Shown in pieces: positions 16,062-23,550 of a DNA stretch of 64,000 bases. The stretch is from SAR324 cluster bacterium REDSEA-S27_B3. GTDB lineage: Bacteria; SAR324; NAC60-12. Positions within the stretch are counted from its first letter, which is position 1. Each line of letters starts with the position of its first letter. Both the position numbers and the translations under genes were made by a program. The notes below the pieces were generated by a model. The model was given only the letters and a program-made list of their open reading frames with translations, was not told the origin of the DNA and made no database searches. Where the stretch lies: the NCBI GenBank assembly GCA_001627865.1, contig LUQO01000002.1, forward strand, positions 76,567 through 140,566. Reading direction: 5' to 3'.

Positions 16062-17459
16062 ATGTCCCAACCCGAGGCTGAACTTGTCCCTTTATCAGCG
16101 CTGACTGAATCAGAACACCTGTACCGTCTGCTGGTATTGTGTTTCGGCGTGTGGCTCTATGCCGCTGATTCCACGCTTGTGGCCACGGTGATGCCTGTTG
16201 CGGTAGAGGACATCGGCGGGCTGCCGTACCTCAGCTGGACCTATACGCTTTACCAGCTTGGCTCAGTTGTGACCGGAGCCATTGCTGGTCTGGTGGTTAT
16301 GCGTACCGGAATCGTCCGTACCGAAATCGCGGCCGGAATTCTCTATGTACTTGGATGCGCGCTCAGCGGCTATGCCCCGGATATGACTACCATGATCGTG
16401 GGACGCATACTTCAGGGCATGGGCGGTGGTGCACTGGTCTCGCTGGCTTTCATCGGCGCGTCCACTTTATTCCCGCAAAAAATGTGGGTGCGTGTCATTG
16501 CCGTGATTTCCGGAATCTGGGGTATTTCATCCTTGTGCGGGCCGTTGATCGGGGGATATTTCGTCTCAGGGGGAAACTGGCGGGGTGCCTTCTGGGCTTT
16601 TGCGGTACAAGGCCTGGTCACTGTGTTCATCGCCCCTCCGTTGCTTCGCCGCCAGTTACATACCCAAACCGACTCCATTCAGCAAGCAATGCCCTTCGCG
16701 CGGCTTGGACTGCTGAGCATCGCGGTGCTGGCGATCTGCCAGGCAGGAGTGGTGACATCCACACAATTTGCAAGCGGACTTTGCGCGGCAGGAATTGTGC
16801 TGCTGCTGATTTTTCTCAAGCAGGACGCGGACAGCAAAAACCGCATCTTTCCCAGGGGAATCCTGGACCCTCGGACTGTATCAGGTTCCGGGTTGGTGAT
16901 GATGTCGGCCCTCTTCATGGCAACCATCTCACTGACCGTCTATGGACCGCTGCTGATGTATATAATCTTCGGGGCAGCACCGCTGGTTGCTGGCTACGTC
17001 ATTGCTCTTGAATCGCTGGGCTGGACACTGACCGCAATCTTCACCTCCGGAGTAAGGGAGCGTATAGAACCCCGGCTGATTCGGACGGGAGCGGTTTTCG
17101 TGAGTGTATCGATGCTCGGCTTGATCTACGCCATGCCATCTGGACCGCTCTGGCTGATAGCCCTGTTTGCCGTCATCATGGGCATGGGCTTCGGTATGTC
17201 CTGGAGTTTTGTCTCAAAGCGCATCATCGCCAATGTTCCGGAAAAAGAGCGCACCCAGGCTTCGGCTTCCATACCCACCTTCATGCGTGTGGCGATGGCG
17301 ATGGGATCTGCGCTGAGCGGAATCATCGCCAACTATTCCGGATTCTCCGAAGCCAGCAGCGTGACGGTGGCGCAGAATGTTGCCTTCTGGTCCTTCGCGG
17401 CCTTCGTCCCGCTGATGCTGGTGGGTCTTGTTACTGCCTGGCGAGTCAGCCTGGAGTAA
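16062..17459 (+). CDS. MFS transporter, drug-exporter type
   Basis: 465 residues with about 12-14 hydrophobic helices. The first helix has LLVLCFGVWLYAADSTLVATVMPVAVEDIGG, close to the motif (DxTIVNVALP-like) of DHA2-type exporters, followed by SWTYTLYQLGSVVTGAIAG and GRILQGMGGGALVSLAF. It is predicted to be an inner-membrane proton antiporter; the substrate is unknown. It stands alone, with a divergent cyclase upstream and a decayed HxlR-type regulator downstream. No other efflux component is adjacent. Confidence 0.85.
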   Translation: MSQPEAELVPLSALTESEHLYRLLVLCFGVWLYAADSTLVATVMPVAVEDIGGLPYLSWTYTLYQLGSVVTGAIAGLVVMRTGIVRTEIAAGILYVLGCALSGYAPDMTTMIVGRILQGMGGGALVSLAFIGASTLFPQKMWVRVIAVISGIWGISSLCGPLIGGYFVSGGNWRGAFWAFAVQGLVTVFIAPPLLRRQLHTQTDSIQQAMPFARLGLLSIAVLAICQAGVVTSTQFASGLCAAGIVLLLIFLKQDADSKNRIFPRGILDPRTVSGSGLVMMSALFMATISLTVYGPLLMYIIFGAAPLVAGYVIALESLGWTLTAIFTSGVRERIEPRLIRTGAVFVSVSMLGLIYAMPSGPLWLIALFAVIMGMGFGMSWSFVSKRIIANVPEKERTQASASIPTFMRVAMAMGSALSGIIANYSGFSEASSVTVAQNVAFWSFAAFVPLMLVGLVTAWRVSLE

Positions 17460-17537
17460 ATTTAATACATGCACGCCACTTTAACATCATTAATAATTTA
17501 TAGAAAATCTCAATAGGAACAGCTAAATCCTGCCCTT

Positions 17538-17618
17538 CCCCTCACCATAGCCCTCTCCCAGCGGGAGAGGGTGGACCGCGATGCCTGAGCGAAGTCGAAG
17601 GTGTGGTGTGTGAGGGGC
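17538..17618. repeat. Dispersed palindromic repeat, family A copy 4
   Basis: CCCCTCACC, CCCTCTCCCAGCGGGAGAGGG, GGACCGCGATGCCTGAGCG then AAGTCGAAGGTGTGG, and TGAGGGG. Same orientation as copy 1 and the cleanest copy. It lies 78 bases after the MFS stop codon. Confidence 0.8.
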
Positions 17619-17651
17619 TAGAAAGCAAGGTGTTCCAAGATTTGGTGATGA

Positions 17652-17984
17652 TTAAATATGAATCAGTTTACTGCAATTGTAATCACAATTTAAGTTTACA
17701 ATGTAACGCATTAACCCTGGCACAGACAGCAGTAAACAGGATTGTCCGGCTTCTATGAGATTGATCTGAGTTTGCCTCCCTCTCAGCCTCCCGGTTTCGC
17801 AGAGCGTTTTGAGCCGATCTGCGAGGATGTTGTTGGAAATTCCTTCTTCAGAGTTGTTCAGGAGCGCAAGGTAGGTGCGCTGTCCAAGAAAGAGGATATT
17901 CCGCAGGATCAAGATGCTCCAGCAGTCCCCCAGCGACACCAAGGCCGAACAGTTCAGATGCGGACTCGTTTTGTAGTTGTAATT
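17652..17984 (-). pseudogene. Degenerate HxlR-type winged-helix regulator
   Basis: The open frame carries the HxlR landmarks CSALVSLGDCWSILILRNILF (wing-helix start), RTYLALLNNSEEGISNNILADRLKTL, then a shortened middle, INLIEAGQSCLLL. A normal HxlR has about 20 residues between DRLKxL and the LTxxG segment; here roughly half are missing. There is no ATG; the frame opens after a TGA, and the only candidate start is a GTG at 17942 inside the conserved region. It looks like a decayed transcription regulator. No functional claim is made. Confidence 0.5.
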
Positions 17985-18045
17985 TCATCCAGAACCCATC
18001 GACATACGCCTGCTTGCTGGAAAGCGTGTCCTCCCAGTCGGCGGA

Positions 18046-18216
18046 CTACAACACTTTCAGGGGAGTGTCCGCAGGCGCTCCTTCCAGAAACTGCAAGTGT
18101 TCGCGGGTGATTTCCTGCCAGTCGTTCGTGGTCAATGTGTAAGGCCTCTTGGCAGTGGCTGGTTCGATGCGGAAAAGCATCAGGGCGAGGATTGCGAGGA
18201 TGAGCCGGCTGTTCAT
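18046..18216 (-). CDS. Short exported peptide or 5' part of a decayed secreted protein
   Basis: From ATG 18216: MNSRLILAILALMLFRIEP then ATAKRPYTLTTNDWQ..., 56 residues with a plausible signal peptide cleaved near ATA-KR, ending in TAG. After the TAG the same frame stays open with protein-like sequence (SADWEDTLSSKQAYVDGFW...) into the HxlR remnant. This suggests a longer secreted protein cut by a nonsense mutation. I do not recognise the family. Confidence 0.35.
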   Translation of the reverse strand: MNSRLILAILALMLFRIEPATAKRPYTLTTNDWQEITREHLQFLEGAPADTPLKVL

Positions 18217-18279
18217 TGAGATTGTCTTGTGGCGGTACAATAGTGATTCCAAATCATTAACAAACATTTTGCTTTCATG

Positions 18280-18361
18280 ACCCCCACCCAACGTACCTTT
18301 GACTTCGCTCAGGCATTGCCATCCCCCTTCTCCCTTGGGGAGAAGGCCTGAACGAGGGGGA
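18280..18361. repeat. Dispersed palindromic repeat, family A copy 5 (reverse orientation)
   Basis: CCCCCACCCAACGTACCTTT, GACTTCGCTCAGGCATTGCC, CCCCTTCTCCCTTGGGGAGAAGG and AACGAGGGGG. Same plan as copy 3, the most diverged of the five. Confidence 0.7.
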
Positions 18362-18410
18362 GAGAAATAAGTCTTCTTTCAGTAAAAGATGAGGCTTAGC
18401 AAAAACGGTC

Positions 18411-18758
18411 TTATAAATCAGACTGTTGCAGCAGTTTCTTTTCAGCTTCTTGTTGACTATCCGCACATGATTCATGGATAGTATCCCACTGGCTGTCGTA
18501 TTCAACAACACAGAACAGAATGTTTCTGCCTTTATTCAGCCTGTACTTTACTACCTGAACAACACGTGTGAGATTCTGGTAGGGCTTGATTCCGGGACGT
18601 TCTTCGATGCTGCTGTGAATTTCTGTAACCTTCCAGCCCTGCCGCTTTAACTCTATTACTTCCGTATGCAAGGGGGGTGTATTGGCCAAGGTCGGATTTA
18701 TTCCGGCCCATCCTGAAAACATAAAGTACAAGGCTGTCACCAGTAAAAGTTTTTTCAT
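18411..18758 (-). CDS. Small exported hypothetical protein
   Basis: About 115 residues from the second in-frame ATG (18758), chosen because MKKLLLVTALYFMFSGWAG is a clean signal peptide, cleaved near TLANT. The mature part has VIELKRQGWKVTEIHSSIEE and VVQVVKYRLNKGRNILFCVVEYDS, then SCADSQQEAEKKL, with two Cys that could form a disulfide in the periplasm. The start lies 2 bases after the SDR stop, so they are cotranscribed. No family is recognised. Confidence 0.6.
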   Translation of the reverse strand: MKKLLLVTALYFMFSGWAGINPTLANTPPLHTEVIELKRQGWKVTEIHSSIEERPGIKPYQNLTRVVQVVKYRLNKGRNILFCVVEYDSQWDTIHESCADSQQEAEKKLLQQSDL

Positions 18759-18760
18759 AT

Positions 18761-19477
18761 TTACCACTTTTCTTTGGATGTGCGAAGATCTAGTTCAAAT
18801 GTCCAGGACTGGGGAGACTGATTGTAAAGGAATACGTAGCCGTCAACGATTCCGTCTATATTGATCAGTCGGCCGTCATCAAGTTTTTGGTCAAAATCAG
18901 CAATTCTGCTCCTTATTTTTTCACCGGCAATAGAACCGTCAACTATAACATGTCCTACATGGATTCCCTGCGGGCCGTATTCCTTGGACATTGCCTGGGC
19001 AAGAGTACGCAGTCCGGACTTGGCGGAATTGAAGGCGCCAAAATTCGGACGACCCCGCAATGAGGCGCTAGCGCCGGTGAAAAGCAGTGTTCCGCTTCCG
19101 GAAGGTGACATGCGGCGGAGTGCCTCACGTCCAAACAGGAAACCGCCGAAGCAGCATGTTTCCCAGCTTTTCCTGAAGAATTCTGCGTCCATGTCAATGA
19201 TTTGACCTGGAAAATTGTTTCCGGCATTGTAGATTGCCAGGCCCGGGTCACTGCCGGCTTTATTGAATAACTCGATCACCTGTTCTTCATCGGCGGTGTC
19301 AGCACAAACCGCGGTGGCTTTTCCGCCTGCCTTGGAAATTTCATCTGCACGTTCCTCAATTCTGTCAAGGCTACGTCCGGCGATGAAAACATGCAGCCCT
19401 TCTGAGGCAAATCGTTTTGCCAGCTGAGCCCCTAAACCTAGTTCCGCACCGACGCCAATGATTACTGCTTTTTTCAC
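18761..19477 (-). CDS. SDR family oxidoreductase, variant active site
   Basis: 238 residues of the short-chain dehydrogenase fold. The cofactor motif is IIGVGAELGLGAQLAKRF (near GxxxGxG), followed by AGRSLDRIEE, NAGNNFPG in the NAG position, and catalytic Ser in LLFTGASASLRG. The usual YxxxK is FNSAK, with Phe in place of the catalytic Tyr and Lys retained. Some SDR subfamilies have this change and may act differently or on special substrates. Substrate is unknown and the protein is cytosolic. It heads a two-gene unit with the small exported protein. Confidence 0.8.
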   Translation of the reverse strand: MKKAVIIGVGAELGLGAQLAKRFASEGLHVFIAGRSLDRIEERADEISKAGGKATAVCADTADEEQVIELFNKAGSDPGLAIYNAGNNFPGQIIDMDAEFFRKSWETCCFGGFLFGREALRRMSPSGSGTLLFTGASASLRGRPNFGAFNSAKSGLRTLAQAMSKEYGPQGIHVGHVIVDGSIAGEKIRSRIADFDQKLDDGRLINIDGIVDGYVFLYNQSPQSWTFELDLRTSKEKW

Positions 19478-19506
19478 TTATTTATCCTTGTTAAACATAA
19501 AAAGAT

Positions 19507-19671
19507 GTCATTCTCGAGTAAGCGGGAATCCAGTAAATGTTTCGGTGGTAACTTTGTCATTCCCGCGCAGGCGGGAATCCAGTGTATTGCCTGCGGTTGT
19601 GATAATGGTTCCGCACCTCTGTTTAATATAGCAGTCATTCCCCCTGGATCCCGGAGCAAGTCCGGGATGAC
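19507..19671. repeat. Cluster of family B repeats (ATTCCCGC/GCGGGAAT type)
   Basis: Three related palindromes in 165 bases: GTCATTCTCGAGTAAGCGGG-AATCCAG at 19507, GTCATTCCCGCGCAGGCGGG-AATCCAG at 19556 and GTCATTCCCCCTGGATCCCG followed by GAGCAAGTCCGGGATGAC at 19634. A further member lies at 21881. The core resembles the widespread ATTCCC-N8-GGGAAT repeats (called dRS3 in Neisseria). They lie in the spacer between the sugar dehydrogenase and SDR genes. Confidence 0.75.
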
Positions 19672-19737
19672 TAATGTGTCTTATACAGTATTTCCTTTAT
19701 TCCCTTTAATGACTCTCTTAAAAGCCTGTCATTTTCG

Positions 19738-20901
19738 CTAGCTCTTTTCAGCAGGTTTTAATCTAAGGATTTTCCCCCTGTCGGTAGAGAGATAAAGCCA
19801 GCCTTCAGGGCTTTCGACTACTGCACGGATTCGTTCCCTCAGCTTTTCCAGCAGGCGCTCCTCGGCAACAGCATTTCCTTCCGGATCAATTTCCACGCGG
19901 TTCAGGTGTCTCAATTTCAAGGCACCGGCAAATAAATTCCCTTTCCAGGCAGGAAAGGCTTTTCCGGAATAGACAATCAAACTTCCGGGAGCAATAGAGG
20001 GCGTGTAGTATTTCACCGGCTGTTCCATGCCTTCCTTTTCCGTGCCTTCGCCAACCTGAGCGGGGGAATAATACTCCTTGCCGTAGGAGATTACCGGCCA
20101 TCCGTAATTAAGTCCGGGCTGGATGAGATTGATTTCGTCACCGCCTCGAGGTCCGTGTTCAATCGACCAGAGCCGCAGCCGCAGCCGGTCATAGAAAAGT
20201 CCCTGCGTATTGCGATGTCCATAACTCCAAATTTCCGGAAGCGTGCCGGACTGATTCACAAACGGATTATCTTCCGGTACACTGCCGTCAATTCTTAAAC
20301 GCAGAATTGATCCGGAATGTGTGCTCAGGTCCTGGGCGCTGGGACGCATGCCCCGATCTCCAACTGAAAAAAAGAGATGACCCTCTCCATCAAATGTGAT
20401 GCGGCTGCCAAAATGCCTGTCCGAATCGCTTGCGGACTGTGTTAACAGCAGATCCTCCAAATCGATAAGCTGATCTCCCCGCAGTTTTGCACGCGCCAGT
20501 GTGGTGGCAGCATTTGCTGAGCCTGTTCCGCTCTGTTTCTTGCTGTAGGTAAAGTAAAGCCAGTCTCCGGGCTTATATCCAGGACTGACCGCCACGTCCA
20601 GCAGGCCGCCCTGTCCGGATGCACGCACTTTCGGCGCGCCGGTGATGCGCACAACTTTTCCGCTGGATGGAGCAAGAATCCCAATCCTGCCGTTTCGTTC
20701 GGTAAATAGAATTTCATCCGGAGCAATAAAAACCATTCCCCATGGAATTCGGAGACGCTCGGCGACTTTTTCAACCTGGAATTTCATGCCCTTGCTTTCG
20801 CCCTGTAGGATTGTTTTGGCCGACGCGGACTGTGTCATCAAGCAAAAAGAGATGATCAGAACCGGTATTATTGTTTGATGCAGAAAAAATTTCTTTTGCA
20901 T
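19738..20901 (-). CDS. PQQ-dependent soluble aldose-sugar-dehydrogenase-like protein (YliI type), periplasmic
   Basis: The start at ATG 20901 (MQKKFFLHQTIIPVLIISFCLM) is preferred over an upstream codon because it gives a signal peptide cleaved near ASA-KT. The mature part is a six-bladed propeller of the glucose/sorbosone dehydrogenase family: RIPWGMVFIAPDEILFTERNGRI, SGQGGLLDVAVSPGY, RHFGSRITFDGEGHLFFSVGDRG, SYGHRNTQGLFYD, WSIEHGPRGGDEINLI and NYGWPVISYG. The His and Arg residues in these boxes contact PQQ and Ca in known members. It oxidises aldose sugars in the periplasm, feeding electrons to the respiratory chain. No PQQ biosynthesis genes are in the window. Confidence 0.87.
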   Translation of the reverse strand: MQKKFFLHQTIIPVLIISFCLMTQSASAKTILQGESKGMKFQVEKVAERLRIPWGMVFIAPDEILFTERNGRIGILAPSSGKVVRITGAPKVRASGQGGLLDVAVSPGYKPGDWLYFTYSKKQSGTGSANAATTLARAKLRGDQLIDLEDLLLTQSASDSDRHFGSRITFDGEGHLFFSVGDRGMRPSAQDLSTHSGSILRLRIDGSVPEDNPFVNQSGTLPEIWSYGHRNTQGLFYDRLRLRLWSIEHGPRGGDEINLIQPGLNYGWPVISYGKEYYSPAQVGEGTEKEGMEQPVKYYTPSIAPGSLIVYSGKAFPAWKGNLFAGALKLRHLNRVEIDPEGNAVAEERLLEKLRERIRAVVESPEGWLYLSTDRGKILRLKPAEKS

Positions 20902-20926
20902 TACGGAGTGGGGGCTGAAAGGGGCA

Positions 20927-21514
20927 TTAAGGTTTTTCTTTTGGAATGCGTCCCAAAAGATAAAACTCGTCATTTGGTCTCATGCTTGTCAGGTTGGCCA
21001 TTCTGTTTGATAAAGCAAACAAGGCTGAAATTGCCCCGATGTCCCAGATATCATCATCAGAAAAACCGTGGCTTCGCATTTCGTCAATATCATCGCCGCT
21101 GATTTCATGTGAGCGCATGGCGACTTTGACGGCGAAATCAAGCATGTATTTCTGCTTTGGAGTAATGTCTGCCTTGCGGTAATTCGTTGCGATCTGGTCT
21201 GCCAGCTGCGGGTTTTTTTCCCGTATCCGCAATATTGCTCCGTGTGCCACAACACAGTAAATGCATTGATTGTGGGCTGAAGTCGCAACCACAATCATCT
21301 CTCTTTCTCCTTTGCTGAGACCGCCTTCTTTTTCCATCAAGGCGTCATGATAGTCGAAAAATGCCCGGAATTCATCCGGACGATTGGCGAGCGCCAGGAA
21401 AACATTCGGAACAAATCCGGACTTCTCCTGAACAGCCAGTATTCTATCCCTGACGTCTTCCGGCAGATCCTTCAGCTCAGGAACAGGGAAGCGGCTGATT
21501 GGTTTTTCTGACAT
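20927..21514 (-). CDS. AhpD-like peroxidase-related protein (carboxymuconolactone decarboxylase family)
   Basis: 195 residues. The AhpD-type redox centre is ATSAHNQCIYCVVAHGA (CxxC plus His), preceded by GLSKGEREMIVVA, and the N-terminus has the PxxxLPEDVRDRILAVQEK-type helix of peroxidase-related enzymes. Family members reduce alkyl hydroperoxides or help regenerate other thiol enzymes in the cytosol. Length is normal for the subfamily. It lies 25 bases upstream of the sugar dehydrogenase gene in the same direction and may share a promoter at 21678-21705. Confidence 0.85.
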   Translation of the reverse strand: MSEKPISRFPVPELKDLPEDVRDRILAVQEKSGFVPNVFLALANRPDEFRAFFDYHDALMEKEGGLSKGEREMIVVATSAHNQCIYCVVAHGAILRIREKNPQLADQIATNYRKADITPKQKYMLDFAVKVAMRSHEISGDDIDEMRSHGFSDDDIWDIGAISALFALSNRMANLTSMRPNDEFYLLGRIPKEKP

Positions 21515-22047
21515 GCAAGGAGCCTTTCAATTTGTGGTTTGTAAATTATATCAATGTATTAAATTACCTTGATATTCAGCAAGTTACTTTATCTGAGCAG
21601 AGTAATTTCTGAGCGAATTCTATTGTTGGTTTTGCTCTTAAAAAGCTATAATACTAAATGGAATTAATCTGCTGGATGTTATATATTATCCACATATCTT
21701 GTCAAGAAATTTTTTAGGCAGCAATGTGTCGGAAGGCAGCGTAAAGGGATTTTGGAACTACTATGAAATTAAGTAAATTTGGGATTGCATAAACAGTGCT
21801 TCATATCCAAGGTCAGCTTAACGTCCCAGATATTGCCACTGACTTAACCGACTGCAGAGCAACAGTATTAAGCAATTACCCTGGATTCCGGGTCTTCACT
21901 ACGCTTTGCCCGGAATGACATCTATGAGCAGACTGTTGTCAATATAAAAAACTCTAAAAACAGAAGCACAGGGTTTCGATTTAAAAAGAGAGTCAGGCAG
22001 ATGAAGCCGCCAACCATTGGCTGAAGTCATAGCTGCCGAATGAAAAA
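21515..22047. other. 533-base intergenic region with one family B repeat
   Basis: Between divergent genes. It contains a palindrome at 21881-21920 (CTGGATTCCGGG...CCCGGAATGACA) related to the repeats at 19507-19671 and the promoter candidate at 21678. No convincing gene or RNA is seen in the rest, which is AT-rich. Confidence 0.6.
21678..21705 (-). promoter_or_regulatory. Possible sigma70 promoter for the AhpD-like gene
   Basis: On the minus strand, TTGACA, 16 bases, TATAAC. It would start transcription about 155 bases upstream of the ATG at 21514. Sequence match only. Confidence 0.45.
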
Positions 22048-22704
22048 ATGAACCTGATCGGAGACATCCAGGGTAATTACCATACTCTGAGGGCTTTGCT
22101 GAAACAGATGCCGGATGATGAGCCTGTTTCTGTGGGTGATATGATTGACCGCGGACCGCGTTCCCGGGAGGTGCTTGAGTTTTTCCGGCTAAACGGAAAA
22201 GCGCTGCTGGGGAATCATGAGCACATGATGCTGGATTTTTTTAAGGGCAGCGGAATTTATATGCCCAATATCTGGCTTCTGAACAGCGGCGATGCCACAC
22301 TTTATTCTCTGGGACTTGAACGCACAGGTTCCCTGCCTGAAATCCTGATGGATTACCTTGAATCTCTGCCTCTGCTTTTCCGGGAGGAGGGACTGATTGT
22401 GACACATGCACCGATTCACAGGCGCTGGAGTCTGGAGGACATTGAGACTTCAGATCATCTTGAACGAAGCCCGCTTGAAGAGAGTATAATCTGGAATCGG
22501 GAAGATCCTGTTCCGCGGGAAGGAATTTTCCAGGTTTTTGGTCACAACGGATACCGTTACGTTAAGCCGCATTTTTTTGATACACGTTTCATGATCCGTC
22601 CTGAGTCTTCATACGCGGTCTGTATTGATACAGTCCGTGGTCAGCTGCTGAGCGGTATGCACTGGCCCTCGCGTACAATCTATACTCAGGAATATATTGA
22701 TTAA
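22048..22704 (+). CDS. ApaH/PrpE-like metallophosphoesterase
   Basis: 218 residues with the calcineurin-type metal motifs in order: GDIQGNY (usually GDIHG), VGDMIDRGPRS, LLGNHEHMM, THAPIHRRW and FGHNGY. Relatives hydrolyse diadenosine tetraphosphate or phosphoproteins with two metal ions. The Gln in place of the usual His in the first motif is notable, as that His is normally a metal ligand. The protein is cytosolic. It is followed after 57 bases by the exported isoaspartyl methyltransferase gene, possibly as one transcript. Confidence 0.82.
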   Translation: MNLIGDIQGNYHTLRALLKQMPDDEPVSVGDMIDRGPRSREVLEFFRLNGKALLGNHEHMMLDFFKGSGIYMPNIWLLNSGDATLYSLGLERTGSLPEILMDYLESLPLLFREEGLIVTHAPIHRRWSLEDIETSDHLERSPLEESIIWNREDPVPREGIFQVFGHNGYRYVKPHFFDTRFMIRPESSYAVCIDTVRGQLLSGMHWPSRTIYTQEYID

Positions 22705-22761
22705 ATGAGAGGAGTTTTTTTCAAACTCGAATGAACTGTCCGCATAAAGGTAAATAGACTA

Positions 22762-23538
22762 ATGATTAGCCAGGGAAAAAACACTAAACTGACAACAGCA
22801 ATAATGACAGCAACCCACACAAAAAAATTCCTCATAATCAGATTGCTTTGCTTTTCAGCTCTGGCTTTCTTCATGTTTGTGTTGAATTCGGCACTTGCTG
22901 AAAAATGGGAGGAAAAGCGAAGACGGATGATTGAGGTGGATCTTAAGCCACGGGGGATAACAAGTACGGAAGTGCTGAAGGCGATGATGGATGTGCCAAG
23001 ATACGAGTTCGTGCCTGAGAGCATTCGCGGTTTGGCATATGCCGACCGACCGCTGCCGATCGGTGAAGGGCAGACTATCAGTCAACCTTATGTGGTTGCA
23101 TGGATGTCGGAGATGCTGGAGCTTGAGAAGGGAATGAAGGTACTTGAAATCGGCACAGGATCAGGCTATCAGGCTGCGATCCTGGCCGAACTGGGGGCAC
23201 ATACCTTTTCCATGGAAATCAGACCGAACCTGGCTCGCGATGTTAAAATCCGTTTGAGATTGCTGGGATATAGAGTGCAAGTTCGGCAAGGAGACGGTTA
23301 TTACGGCTGGAAGGAACATGCTCCCTTTGACCGTGTCATCATAACTGCCGCGGCAAACCATGTACCGCGTCCGCTGCTGGATCAACTGAAGCCCGGTGGG
23401 AAACTGATTCTGCCGCTTGGCAATGTACGCTATTACCAGAATATGACCCTTATAGAAAAAAACTCTGAGGGTGAAACTCGTGCTTCGCAGCATGGTCAGG
23501 TGCGCTTCGTTCCAATGGTCGGCAGGGCCCAGGAATAA
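22762..23538 (+). CDS. Protein-L-isoaspartate O-methyltransferase with signal peptide (Pcm-type)
   Basis: 258 residues. The N-terminal FLIIRLLCFSALAFFMFVLNSALA is an export signal; if the inner ATG at 22807 is used the signal is still complete. The catalytic part has Pcm boxes: YADRPLPIGEGQTISQPYVV, the SAM-binding VLEIGTGSGYQAAIL, and a late FDRVIITAAANHVPRPLLDQ then LKPGGKLILPLG. It repairs isoaspartyl residues by carboxyl methylation. Periplasmic location is inferred from the signal; SAM is not usually available there, which makes the location puzzling. Length without the leader is typical (about 215). Confidence 0.83.
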   Translation: MISQGKNTKLTTAIMTATHTKKFLIIRLLCFSALAFFMFVLNSALAEKWEEKRRRMIEVDLKPRGITSTEVLKAMMDVPRYEFVPESIRGLAYADRPLPIGEGQTISQPYVVAWMSEMLELEKGMKVLEIGTGSGYQAAILAELGAHTFSMEIRPNLARDVKIRLRLLGYRVQVRQGDGYYGWKEHAPFDRVIITAAANHVPRPLLDQLKPGGKLILPLGNVRYYQNMTLIEKNSEGETRASQHGQVRFVPMVGRAQE

Positions 23539-23550
23539 ACCGCGGTTCTG

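Noticed and set aside
18046-18048. In-frame TAG as a possible pyrrolysine codon
   Set aside because: No methylamine methyltransferase context and surrounding genes are decayed; a nonsense mutation is simpler.
809-19671. CRISPR array among the repeats
   Set aside because: Copies are dispersed, palindromic and in both orientations without uniform spacers; no cas genes.
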